In this document: in pieces, positions 53,568-63,287 of the stretch
Position numbering within the stretch: the stretch's first letter is position 1
Layout of the letters: the number at the start of each line of letters is the position of its first letter
Assembly (NCBI GenBank): GCA_965250105.1
Contig: OZ252290.1
Span: 1,922,001-1,986,000 of the forward strand
Source of the DNA: JBCBSK01 sp965250105
Lineage (GTDB): Bacteria > Pseudomonadota > Alphaproteobacteria > Rhizobiales > Tepidamorphaceae
Length of the DNA stretch: 64,000 nucleotides
Reading direction: 5' to 3'
Notes under the pieces: model-generated
What the model was told of the DNA's origin: nothing
Seen by the model: only the letters and a program-made list of their open reading frames with translations
Database searches by the model: none
Translations under genes and position numbers: made by a program

Positions 53568-54359
53568 ATGAGGGTGGGACGCATGGTGCGCGCGCGGCTC
53601 TTCTCCGTTCTGTTTTTCGGCGTCTGGCTGTTGATCTCCCTTGTCGGGCTTTTCCTGTTCGCCCTGCCGAGACCCTTTTCCATGCATTTCCTGAAATTCT
53701 GGGCGCGGATCGAGCTCTGGCTCTTGCGGGTAGTGTGCGGCACGCGGCTCGAAGTGCGCGGGATCGAACATCTCCCCGAAGGCGGCTTTGTCCTGGCGGC
53801 CAAGCATCAGTCGCCTTTCGAAACCTTCGCCCTGATGCCGTTGCTGCGCGATCCGGCCTTCGTGCTCAAGAAGGAATTGATGGACATTCCGCTGTTCGGC
53901 TGGTGGTGCCGCAAGTTCCGCATGATTCCGGTCGATCGCTCGGCCGGCACCAAGGGCATGAAGGACATGGCGGCGCTGGTGCAGGCCGAAGCCGATGCCG
54001 GCCGGCAGATCGTCATCTTCCCCGAAGGCACTCGCCGGCCGCCCGGCGCCGAACCCGACTACAAGCCCGGCGTCGCGTTCCTCTATGGCCAGCTCGATGT
54101 GGCCTGCGTGCCCATGGCGCTCAATTCCGGCCTGTTCTGGCCCGCCAAGGGCCCGGAGCGCTATCCCGGCACGATCGTCTTCGAATTCGGCCCGCCCATC
54201 CCGCCGGGGCTTGATCGCCGCGTCTTCATGACGAGGCTCGTCGATGCCATCGAGCCGGCCTCGACGCGGCTGATCGAGGAAGCGGCCAGCTCGGCCAACC
54301 CGCCGCCGACCATTCGCGCCGCCCTGGCGAGATCCGAAGGGGAAAGCGAAACGGCTTGA
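53568..54359 (+). CDS. PlsC-like 1-acyl-glycerol-3-phosphate acyltransferase
   Basis: A 263-residue inner-membrane acyltransferase for phospholipid synthesis. One N-terminal membrane helix (FSVLFFGVWLLISLVGLFLF), then AAKHQSPFETFAL, where the usual HX4D catalytic pair is HX4E, PVDRSAGTKGM and FPEGTRRPPGAEPDYKPG (motif III) and a PMALNSG motif IV. The HX4E form is common in alphaproteobacterial PlsC-like proteins. I start at ATG 53568; 53583 is possible. The promoter of the next gene overlaps its end. Confidence 0.88.
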   Translation: MRVGRMVRARLFSVLFFGVWLLISLVGLFLFALPRPFSMHFLKFWARIELWLLRVVCGTRLEVRGIEHLPEGGFVLAAKHQSPFETFALMPLLRDPAFVLKKELMDIPLFGWWCRKFRMIPVDRSAGTKGMKDMAALVQAEADAGRQIVIFPEGTRRPPGAEPDYKPGVAFLYGQLDVACVPMALNSGLFWPAKGPERYPGTIVFEFGPPIPPGLDRRVFMTRLVDAIEPASTRLIEEAASSANPPPTIRAALARSEGESETA

Positions 54360-54384
54360 CGAACAAGATAGGAACATTCTATCT
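54355..54384 (+). promoter_or_regulatory. Promoter with embedded LexA (SOS) box
   Basis: CTTGAC (54355-54360), an 18-base spacer and CTATCT (54379-54384) form an alphaproteobacterial-type promoter. Inside the spacer sits GAAC-AAGATAG-GAAC (54361-54375), a perfect GAAC-N7-GAAC direct repeat, the LexA site known from Rhizobium and Rhodobacter relatives. A repressor bound here would block RNA polymerase. A further GTTC follows at 54387. Confidence 0.75.
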
Positions 54385-54392
54385 TTGTTCCC

Positions 54393-54893
54393 ATGATGAC
54401 AGCCGTGGCCCGACCCGACCCCGCCGCTTCCGGCCCCGTCGATGTTCTGCTCGATGATGGGCCATCGCCCGCTCTGGCCGGGACGGAACTGGCCGATGCC
54501 TTCCGCTATTGGCGCGGCCGGTCGGCGCGACGCTATCTGCATCGCGTCCTGCCGTTCGGCGATCTCCCGGCTGTGCTGTGGGATCTGCGGGCGCTCGATG
54601 CCCATGTCATCGCGGTGCGGCGGACGGCCGGCCGATGCGCCGCCGTCTGGCAGGGCTTGAGCGACGATCCGCGGATCGACATGGCCCTGCGGGCCGCCGT
54701 TCTGGCCGGTGCCACCGAGCTTCATCTCCATGGTCTCGATGACAGGCGGCGCCTGACCGATTTGCTGCACGATCTTCAGCCCGCCGCATCGCGGCCCGGA
54801 GGAATATCCACCTTCGCTGGGAGGGTTCGGCCGGACAGGATTTCCGACGGGCCCGCTATCGATCCCCTGCACCTGTCGCCCGTTGCGGCGTGA
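54393..54893 (+). CDS. Unrecognised protein, predicted SOS (LexA) regulated
   Basis: I do not recognise this 166-residue product. It has no membrane segment, signal or Walker motif. Visible parts are an Arg/Trp/Tyr-rich stretch FRYWRGRSARRYLHRVLPFG (residues 38-57), a predicted alpha/beta core (VIAVRRTAGRCAAVWQGL, then ATELHLHGLDDRRRLTDLL) and an unstructured tail. Codon use is GC3-rich, supporting real coding. Its start codon lies about 2 bases after the predicted transcript start, so the mRNA is probably leaderless; the ATG at 54396 may be used instead. With the LexA box, a DNA-damage role (division check, repair) is likely but unproven. ImuA or SulA identity is not supported. Confidence 0.75.
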   Translation: MMTAVARPDPAASGPVDVLLDDGPSPALAGTELADAFRYWRGRSARRYLHRVLPFGDLPAVLWDLRALDAHVIAVRRTAGRCAAVWQGLSDDPRIDMALRAAVLAGATELHLHGLDDRRRLTDLLHDLQPAASRPGGISTFAGRVRPDRISDGPAIDPLHLSPVAA

Positions 54894-54921
54894 GCGGAGC
54901 GGGCATCTCGGCGCGGTTGCG

Positions 54922-55449
54922 TCAGGGCAGCTTCGTCAGGGCGGCGGCGAGATCGGTGAGATGCGGGTCGTGGACGCCGGCCTCATGCAAATGGGCGACG
55001 GTGTTGACGACATAGTCGATGTTCGGGCCCGACTGGCCATGTCCCTGCCGCACCAGGCCGATCTGGTCCGACAAGCTGAGGCGGCCGGCATATTGCGGAT
55101 GTCCGCGATCGACGACATAGGTCAGCGCCTGCACGGTCGTCGCGCCATCGGCCAGAATGACGGGCCGGACACGCTCGAGATAAACGGCCGTGGCCTGTTC
55201 GCGTTCGCGCAGATAAGCGATCGTATCTTCCCAGTCGCGCTTGTGGATCCGGAAGGCAAGGCCCCGGCAGGCACCGCCGCGATCGAGGCCGAGCACCAGT
55301 CCGGGACGGTCGGGCGTGCCGCGATGGACGTGGGAATAGATGCAGAGAGACCGATGCGCGCCGACAAGCCGCGCCGGAACGGCATCCTGATGGTCGAAGC
55401 CCGGCCGCCACATCAGCGAGCCATAGCCAAACACCCAGAAATCGCTCAT
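54922..55449 (-). CDS. ChaC-type gamma-glutamylcyclotransferase
   Basis: Predicted to cleave glutathione to 5-oxoproline and Cys-Gly. The 175-residue protein has the family start VFGYGSLMWRPGF with the YGSL substrate loop, GHPQYAGRLSLSDQ and a Glu-rich EREQATAVYLERV that should hold the catalytic Glu. Start at ATG 55449. Convergent with the SOS-box gene, divergent from DUF2125. Confidence 0.85.
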   Translation of the reverse strand: MSDFWVFGYGSLMWRPGFDHQDAVPARLVGAHRSLCIYSHVHRGTPDRPGLVLGLDRGGACRGLAFRIHKRDWEDTIAYLREREQATAVYLERVRPVILADGATTVQALTYVVDRGHPQYAGRLSLSDQIGLVRQGHGQSGPNIDYVVNTVAHLHEAGVHDPHLTDLAAALTKLP

Positions 55450-55657
55450 CGTCTCCCGCCCGTCTGGTCCTCGTTCCGATTTCCCGCTAGATCGTCCTGC
55501 ATCTGGACCAAGCCATTCCCAATGGAGAAAGATCGTCGTTCCGCCGCCAGGAACAAGTCGCCCGCCGCATGCCCGGCATGATTTGCGCGAAAAGGCCGAC
55601 CTCCGGCCGCCCCCATCGACCTCCGGCCATGTAACATCTGTCGTGAAAGAGTGACCC

Positions 55658-56722
55658 GTGACCCCATCCTCCGAAACGCGCCGCCGGCGCTCGCCGCTCA
55701 TCATGCTGTTGCCGGCCGCCGTCATAGGGCTCGTTTTCGCGGCCTGGTCCGCCTACTGGTTCATCGCGATTTCCATCGTCGAGCGGGAATTCGAACAGGC
55801 GCTCGCCGATGCGCGCGACGGCGGTCGTCATATCGTCTGCACCGACAGCCGTTTCCGTGGCTATCCGTTCCGCTTCGAATGGTATTGCACGGAACCGGTG
55901 ATCTCGCTGGTGCCCTCATCGGCGCCTGAGAACACGCCCGACCATGCCGTTCTGACGATGACGGCCGCCGATCTCGTCGCGCTGGCCCTCGCCTATAATC
56001 CCCGTCATGTCATCATCCAGATGACGGGTCCGGCCCGCATCGATGGCACGGCCCCGGTTCCTTTCGCGCTCGATCTCGAATGGACGCGCGCCTCGACATC
56101 CATCCGGATCCGAGACGGCGGCCTGCACCAGCTCGATACCAGGGTGGCCGATGCCGCCGCCTGGCTAACCCCAAGCGGCGGCACGACGCGCGCGATGACG
56201 ACCGCCGACAGCGTGGAACTGCATCTCAGACGCGGCGGCGATGTCCCGGCGCGGGCGGCCGATGTGGCCGTGCGGGTCCTGGGCGGCAGCGTCCTTCAGC
56301 AGGGCAGCGCCGAAACGCCGCCGGTCGATGCGGCCCTTCTCGGCCGGTTGACGGAGGTCGACGGGCTGGCCTTCACCGATACGGGCACCGCCCTTCGGCA
56401 ATGGCGCGACACCGGCGGCGAGATGACGGTCGACCAACTCACCTTCCGCCAGAACGAGATGCTGATCGACGCGACCGGCGATCTCGTGCTCGACGCGCTC
56501 GGCCGGCCCGATGGAGCCTTCGTCATCAAGCTCGCCGGCATCGATCCCTCCGCCCCGCTGGGCGAGGGCGTGACGGCGCTCGCCGCCGCCGGGATCGGCG
56601 CGCTCGGAACCCCCTCGGAGATCGACGGCCGGCCGGCCATCGAGGTCGATATCGTGCTCACCGACGGCGTCGCGCGGATCGGCCTTCTGCCCGTCACCGG
56701 CCTGCCGTCGCTGACCGACTGA
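55658..56722 (+). CDS. DUF2125 protein
   Basis: A 354-residue envelope protein. One N-terminal membrane helix (PLIMLLPAAVIGLVFAAWSAYWFIA) anchors a large periplasmic beta-rich part with the family's GYPFRFEWYC motif near residue 68 and further repeats. Members resemble AsmA-like/YdgA-type proteins but the function is unknown. GTG start at 55658 (GTG ACC CCA). Confidence 0.85.
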   Translation: MTPSSETRRRRSPLIMLLPAAVIGLVFAAWSAYWFIAISIVEREFEQALADARDGGRHIVCTDSRFRGYPFRFEWYCTEPVISLVPSSAPENTPDHAVLTMTAADLVALALAYNPRHVIIQMTGPARIDGTAPVPFALDLEWTRASTSIRIRDGGLHQLDTRVADAAAWLTPSGGTTRAMTTADSVELHLRRGGDVPARAADVAVRVLGGSVLQQGSAETPPVDAALLGRLTEVDGLAFTDTGTALRQWRDTGGEMTVDQLTFRQNEMLIDATGDLVLDALGRPDGAFVIKLAGIDPSAPLGEGVTALAAAGIGALGTPSEIDGRPAIEVDIVLTDGVARIGLLPVTGLPSLTD

Positions 56723-56871
56723 GCCGCTTGCCCTCGTCGTCCGGGCGCGTCATCTTGTCGGGGCGGCGGGCTTTGCCATCGGTTGTCGAGACACTGTCGT
56801 ACGCGCCATACTGAGCCCTGGCCGTCAGCGGCGCGCCGCATCAGCGGGCCGTCGCGGCGGCCTGCCACGTC

Positions 56872-56899
56872 AAGATCGATCGTCCTAAGATCGACCGTC
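56872..56899 (+). promoter_or_regulatory. Tandem direct repeat upstream of acs
   Basis: AAGATCGATCGTC (56872-56884) and AAGATCGACCGTC (56887-56899) repeat with a 15-base period and one mismatch, 53 bases before the acs start. A possible activator or repressor site; no known motif is assigned. Confidence 0.35.
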
Positions 56900-56952
56900 T
56901 TTCTGCGCCTGGCGGGATGGCCTGCGCAGAATGATCCAAGGGGAGGAAGTTC

Positions 56953-58896
<1,944 letters not shown>

Positions 58897-58915
58897 CGCC
58901 GTTGGCGGTTCGGCC

Positions 58916-60655
58916 TCAATCGACCCCGACGGCCGCCGCTCCGGGCCGGCGCGGATCGGACGCGCCGGCCAGCCAGCCGTCCTCGGTGACCATGATCGAT
59001 TGCGTCGATCCCGTTGTGCGGCGCTCCTCGATCCGGTGGCCGCGATGGCCGAGAAGTCTCAGCGTGTCCGGTGAAAAGCCCGGCTCGACGAAGAGCGTGT
59101 CCGGCAGCCATTGGTGATGCATGCGCGGCGCGGCGCCCGCTTCCGCGATGTTCATGCCGTGATCGATGACGTTGGACACCACCTGAAGCACGGTGGTGAT
59201 GATCCGGCTGCCGCCGGGCGAGCCCGTCACGAGAAAAAGATCGCCGTTTTCGTCCAAGACGATCGTCGGCGACATGGAGCTCAGCGGGCGTTTATTGGCC
59301 TCCGGCGCATTGGCGTCGCCACCGACCAGGCCATAGGCATTGGGTACGCCGGGCTTGGCGGCGAAATCGTCGAGCTCGTTGTTCAGGAGAACGCCGGTGC
59401 CGGCGGCCACGATCCCCACGCCATAGGAGAAGTTCAGCGTATAGGTGTTCGAGACCGCATTGCCCGCGGCGTCGATGACGGAGAAATGCGTCGTTTCCTC
59501 GGGCTCATAGGGGCCTAGATCGCCCGGCGCGATGTCGGCGGAGGCGCGCGCCTGATAGAGTGGGATATCGGTGGCAATCGCATCGGCATAGGCCTTGCTG
59601 GTCAAGGCCGCCACCGGCACGTCGACGAAATCCGGATCGCCGAGATATTGGCTGCGATCGGCATAGGCCTGCTTCATGGCCTCGGCCATCAGATGCATGG
59701 TGCTGGCCGAACCGAAGCCAGACGCGGCGAGGTCGAAATTCTCCAGCGTGTTGAGGATCTGGATCAGATGGGTGCCGCCCGAGGACGGTGGCGGCATCGA
59801 GACGATCTCATGGCCGCGATAGGTACCGGTGACGGGATCGCGCTCCTTGACCTGATAGGCGGCGAGATCCTCGACCGTCATCAGGCCGCCGGCGGTCTGG
59901 ACGGCGGCCGCGATCTGCTCGGCGATCTTGCCGTGATAGAACGCATCCGGCCCGTGTTCGCCGATGGCGAGCAGGGTGAAGGCGAGATCGGTCTGGACGA
60001 GCGTGTCGCCCGGCGCCGGCGTCTCGCCGCCGGGATAGAAGATCTCGGCGGTCGCGGGGTGTTCGATCAGGCGCAGGCGCGCGCTTTCCAGCGAGCGTGA
60101 CAGGTCCTGGGTCACCGTGATCCCGTCGAGCGCGAGGCGAAACGCCGGCTCGACCAGCTGCAGCAGGGTGAACTGGCCAGAGCCATGGTCGGCATGGGCC
60201 TGTGCCAGGCCGGCCACCGTGCCCGGCACGCCGATGCCAAGGCCGGTGAAGCGCGACAGATTGGGATCCGCCTCGCCGTCGTCGTTGAGGAAGACCTCGC
60301 GGGTCGTCGCGGCGGGCGCGGTCTCGCGATAGTCGATGGCGATCGTCTCGCCGGTTTCGGCGAGATGGACGAGCATGAACCCGCCGCCGCCGAGATTGCC
60401 GGCGCGTGGCAGCGTCACGGCGAGCGCGAAGCCGGTTGCCACCGCCGCATCGACGGCATTGCCGCCGTGGCGCAGGATCTCGGCGCCGATCTCGCTGGCC
60501 AGCCGTTCCTGGCTGACCACCATGCCGGACCGGGCATGGACCGGATGCGAGCGATTCGTGTCGGAAATGATCGGCGCCGTCTCGGCGCTGGCCGGCCCGG
60601 CCGCCATCAGCGCCGACAGCACGACGGCCGCGGCGGTCAACATCCATTTTCGCAT
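58916..60655 (-). CDS. ggt: Gamma-glutamyltranspeptidase
   Basis: Periplasmic N-terminal nucleophile hydrolase acting on glutathione. The 579-residue precursor has a signal peptide (MRKWMLTAAAVVLSALMAAG, cleavage after ASA), GGNAVDAAVATGFALAV, and the self-cleavage/nucleophile Thr in PEETTHFSVIDAAGNAVS near residue 380, splitting large and small subunits, then LSSMSPTIV and GSPGGSRI. Start at ATG 60655 with GGGAG upstream. Confidence 0.95.
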   Translation of the reverse strand: MRKWMLTAAAVVLSALMAAGPASAETAPIISDTNRSHPVHARSGMVVSQERLASEIGAEILRHGGNAVDAAVATGFALAVTLPRAGNLGGGGFMLVHLAETGETIAIDYRETAPAATTREVFLNDDGEADPNLSRFTGLGIGVPGTVAGLAQAHADHGSGQFTLLQLVEPAFRLALDGITVTQDLSRSLESARLRLIEHPATAEIFYPGGETPAPGDTLVQTDLAFTLLAIGEHGPDAFYHGKIAEQIAAAVQTAGGLMTVEDLAAYQVKERDPVTGTYRGHEIVSMPPPSSGGTHLIQILNTLENFDLAASGFGSASTMHLMAEAMKQAYADRSQYLGDPDFVDVPVAALTSKAYADAIATDIPLYQARASADIAPGDLGPYEPEETTHFSVIDAAGNAVSNTYTLNFSYGVGIVAAGTGVLLNNELDDFAAKPGVPNAYGLVGGDANAPEANKRPLSSMSPTIVLDENGDLFLVTGSPGGSRIITTVLQVVSNVIDHGMNIAEAGAAPRMHHQWLPDTLFVEPGFSPDTLRLLGHRGHRIEERRTTGSTQSIMVTEDGWLAGASDPRRPGAAAVGVD

Positions 60656-60744
60656 CACGATCTCCCGCTCAATCGCCAGAATGCTATCGCCGAAGCGCGC
60701 GCCCGGCAAAGCCTTCGGGGTCTGGCCAGGATACGGGCCAGGCA

Positions 60745-60772
60745 GAAAAAAGGGGCGCCGAAGCGCCCCTTT
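60745..60772 (-). terminator. Intrinsic terminator after the OmpW-like gene
   Basis: A 10-bp stem (AAAGGGGCGC/GCGCCCCTTT) with a UUCG tetraloop on the minus strand, followed by a T run. The most stable terminator type. Confidence 0.9.
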
Positions 60773-60797
60773 GCAAAATCATCGCCTGTCGGCGGGA

Positions 60798-61490
60798 TCA
60801 GAAGCGGTAAACGAGACCGCCGCCGACGATCCAGGGGTCGATATCGACATCGGCCTGGATGTTGACGCCCGGACCGGTGATGGTCACGTCGGTGTTCAGG
60901 AACAGCTTCTTGACGTCGAAATTGATGCCCCAATGCTCGTCGATCATCACGTCGACGCCGGCCTGCAACGCGAAGCCGAAGCTGTCCTCGAAGTCGACAT
61001 TCAGGCCCGGCGCCTCGTCGACGCCATAGAAGATCGTATAGTTCACGCCGGCGCCGACATAGGGCTTGATGTGATCGGTCAGCGGCAGGTGGAACTGCGC
61101 CAGAAGCGTCGGCGGCAGCAGCCAGACATCGGTGATTTCGCCGAAGCCCGCGGCGGCGCCCACCCCCGACACGGTATGCGGCGCGGTGGCGAGGATCAGT
61201 TCGGCAGCGAAATAGTCGTTGAAGAAATAGGTGATGTCGAACTCCGGGACGAAGGCGTCGTCAATCGACACATCGCCGCCCGGAAGGGCCGCACCGTTGA
61301 GCGTCAGGCTGGCGCTTTCATCGGGGATGACGCCGATGCCACGCAGACGGAACATCCACGGGCTCTTGCTCTCTTCATAGACCGGCTCGAAGGGCGCGGC
61401 GGGGGCCGGCATGTCGGCGGCCTGCGCCGCACTGGTGACCATCGCCAGCGCGATCGCGCCGCCAGCAACAAATTGCAGTGTCTTGACCAT
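60798..61490 (-). CDS. OmpW-family outer-membrane protein
   Basis: An 8-stranded beta-barrel porin of 230 residues. Signal peptide (MVKTLQFVAGGAIALAMVTS, cleavage after AQA near 24), then PWMFRLRGIGVIPD, FVPEFDITYFFNDYFAAELI, LLPPTLLAQFHL, IKPYVGAGVNYTIFYG and the terminal VGGGLVYRF with the final Phe needed for insertion. Small hydrophobic substrates are carried by homologues; the substrate here is unknown. Confidence 0.92.
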   Translation of the reverse strand: MVKTLQFVAGGAIALAMVTSAAQAADMPAPAAPFEPVYEESKSPWMFRLRGIGVIPDESASLTLNGAALPGGDVSIDDAFVPEFDITYFFNDYFAAELILATAPHTVSGVGAAAGFGEITDVWLLPPTLLAQFHLPLTDHIKPYVGAGVNYTIFYGVDEAPGLNVDFEDSFGFALQAGVDVMIDEHWGINFDVKKLFLNTDVTITGPGVNIQADVDIDPWIVGGGLVYRF

Positions 61491-61696
61491 GTTTGCCCCC
61501 AGGTTTCGGTCGTTCAGGCGATGCGGCCCGGAGATGCTCCGGCCGTCACGCCACTATTCGTATCGCCCTTCCGTCATACAATTGACATTCCGCAAACACA
61601 GCAGGAACCGGCGCCCGGGCGATACGAACTTGCCCATATGTTGCGCGGCTGCAACAGCGACCACGTTGTCTCCCGTACGGTCGCATATCAGGTCGA

Positions 61697-62203
61697 TCAC
61701 CGGTCCGGTTCAGCACCAGGATTTTGGGGCCTTCGATAAGGCACGGCCAGCCCGGCTTGGAGCAGGCCGTCCGACAGGTTCCGCCCGTCCAGCGTGGCCA
61801 CATCGGCCAGCACGCGGCCGTGATAGACGCCGCTTTCGATGTCCCGAAGAATGACCCTGTCATCCCGGATGGCGGCCGTCAGATACAGCTTCGCGCGCCG
61901 TGCGGCGCCTCTTTCGGCCGGACAGTCGGCGCGCAGTTCCGGCGCGTCGACACCCCGCAGACGGACAGAGACCGTTACGATCTGGTCAATCCAGATGCCG
62001 ACCCGCACCAGAAGGCTGTCGCCGTCGATCACGCGGATGACCTCGGCGTGTATCGGGCCGGGTAGCCGATCGTCGGTCCGCGCCACCGTCGGGCTCGGCG
62101 GCAGGGCAACCAGGGCGATGAGGATCGCGGCGACAGCGCGGCGCTGGCGCGGGCGTCGACATGGATCGATCCGGGGCGGCCTCATCGGAGTCATGCGGGA
62201 CAC
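61697..62203 (-). CDS. Thermonuclease (SNase-like) family protein
   Basis: A 168-residue predicted exported nuclease: an Arg-rich N-terminus and hydrophobic helix (AVAAILIALVALPPSPTVA) are followed by the SNase fold with VIRVIDGDSLLVRVG, VRLRGVDAPELRADCP and YHGRVLADV. The conserved D-G-D, R-L-x-G-x-D-A-P-E calcium/catalytic residues are present. ATGs at 62203, 62194 and 62185 are all possible starts. Confidence 0.85.
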   Translation of the reverse strand: MSRMTPMRPPRIDPCRRPRQRRAVAAILIALVALPPSPTVARTDDRLPGPIHAEVIRVIDGDSLLVRVGIWIDQIVTVSVRLRGVDAPELRADCPAERGAARRAKLYLTAAIRDDRVILRDIESGVYHGRVLADVATLDGRNLSDGLLQAGLAVPYRRPQNPGAEPDR

Positions 62204-62415
62204 GTAATCATAGGACTTAAAGCCTGTAAACGGTTTTATTTCCTATTCTCCGTCATGGCCGGCTCGTCGCCTTTCTCTCGCGCGCTTTTCCGCCCGCCGC
62301 ACCCTAGCCAAGGACCCTGAAGCGCTGTATATGCACGCAACTTTCAGTCAGGGCGATAGGCTTGCGCGCGGTCAGCGCCGGCATGTCTATTGCCGTCAGG
62401 ACCCTGGAGACGATC

Positions 62416-62601
62416 ATGGCAGTACCCAAGCGCAAGGTGACGCCGTCGCGCCGCGGCATGCGCCGCTCGGCCGATGCGCTGAAGCAGCCGACCTATGTCG
62501 AAGACAAGGAATCGGGCGAACTGCGTCGGCCGCATCATATTGATCTGAAGACCGGCATGTATCGCGGCAAGCAGATCCTCGACGTCAAGGACGACGCCTG
62601 A
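62416..62601 (+). CDS. rpmF: 50S ribosomal protein L32
   Basis: A 61-residue large-subunit protein. Start MAVPKRKVTPSRRGMRRS, the family N-terminus, then KTGMYRGKQIL at the end. No zinc-binding cysteines, so this is the C-minus form. ATG 62416 has a GGAG site. Monocistronic by position. Confidence 0.97.
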   Translation: MAVPKRKVTPSRRGMRRSADALKQPTYVEDKESGELRRPHHIDLKTGMYRGKQILDVKDDA

Positions 62602-62740
62602 GCCCCCGCGCCGCAACGCGCCATCCGGCCTATTGGGCCGTCGCCATAATGTCAGCCTCGGCCTTGGGGCGCCTGTTCGATCGTCGGTCGCCGTCATGAC
62701 GGCCGGCGACGAGAGCATGCGTCCGTTAGGGAGATAAGCC

Positions 62741-63271
62741 ATGCGCATCGATGCGGTTCCCGCCGGCAACAATCCGCCCGACGACATCAATGTCATCATC
62801 GAGGTGCCGGTCGGCGGCGAGCCGATCAAATATGAGATGGATAAGGCGGCCGGGGCGATGTATGTCGACCGCTTTCTCTATACGCCGATGCGCTATCCCG
62901 GCAATTACGGCTTCGTGCCGCATACCCTGGCGGCCGACGGTGATCCGCTCGACATTCTGGTTCCCAATCAGCGTCCGATCGTGCCCGGCGCCATCATGAA
63001 TTGCCGGCCGATCGGTATTCTGCTGATGGAGGATGAAGGCGGTGACGATCAGAAGGTCATCGCCGTGCCGAGCCACAAGCTCACCAAGCGCTATGACAAG
63101 GTGCATTCCCACGAGGACCTGCCGCAGATCACGCGCGATCAGATCGAGCATTTCTTCGCCCGCTACAAGGATCTCGAACCCGACAAATGGGTCAAGATCC
63201 GCGGCTGGGCCGGCAAGGACGAGGCGGAAAAACTGGTGATGGAATCGATCGCCGCCGCCCACGCCGCCTGA
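62741..63271 (+). CDS. ppa: Inorganic pyrophosphatase
   Basis: Family I soluble pyrophosphatase that pulls biosynthetic reactions forward. The 176-residue protein has INVIIEVPVGGEPIKYE, YPGNYGFVPHTLA, the signature DGDPLDILVP with three catalytic Asp, and KVIAVPSHKLTKRYDKV. Convergent with folD. Confidence 0.97.
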   Translation: MRIDAVPAGNNPPDDINVIIEVPVGGEPIKYEMDKAAGAMYVDRFLYTPMRYPGNYGFVPHTLAADGDPLDILVPNQRPIVPGAIMNCRPIGILLMEDEGGDDQKVIAVPSHKLTKRYDKVHSHEDLPQITRDQIEHFFARYKDLEPDKWVKIRGWAGKDEAEKLVMESIAAAHAA

Positions 63272-63287
63272 CGAGACGACTCTAGGC

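Noticed and set aside
54393..54893. Calling the LexA-box gene imuA or sulA
   Set aside because: It lacks RecA-like motifs and the imuB-dnaE2 genes do not follow; SulA similarity is not visible.
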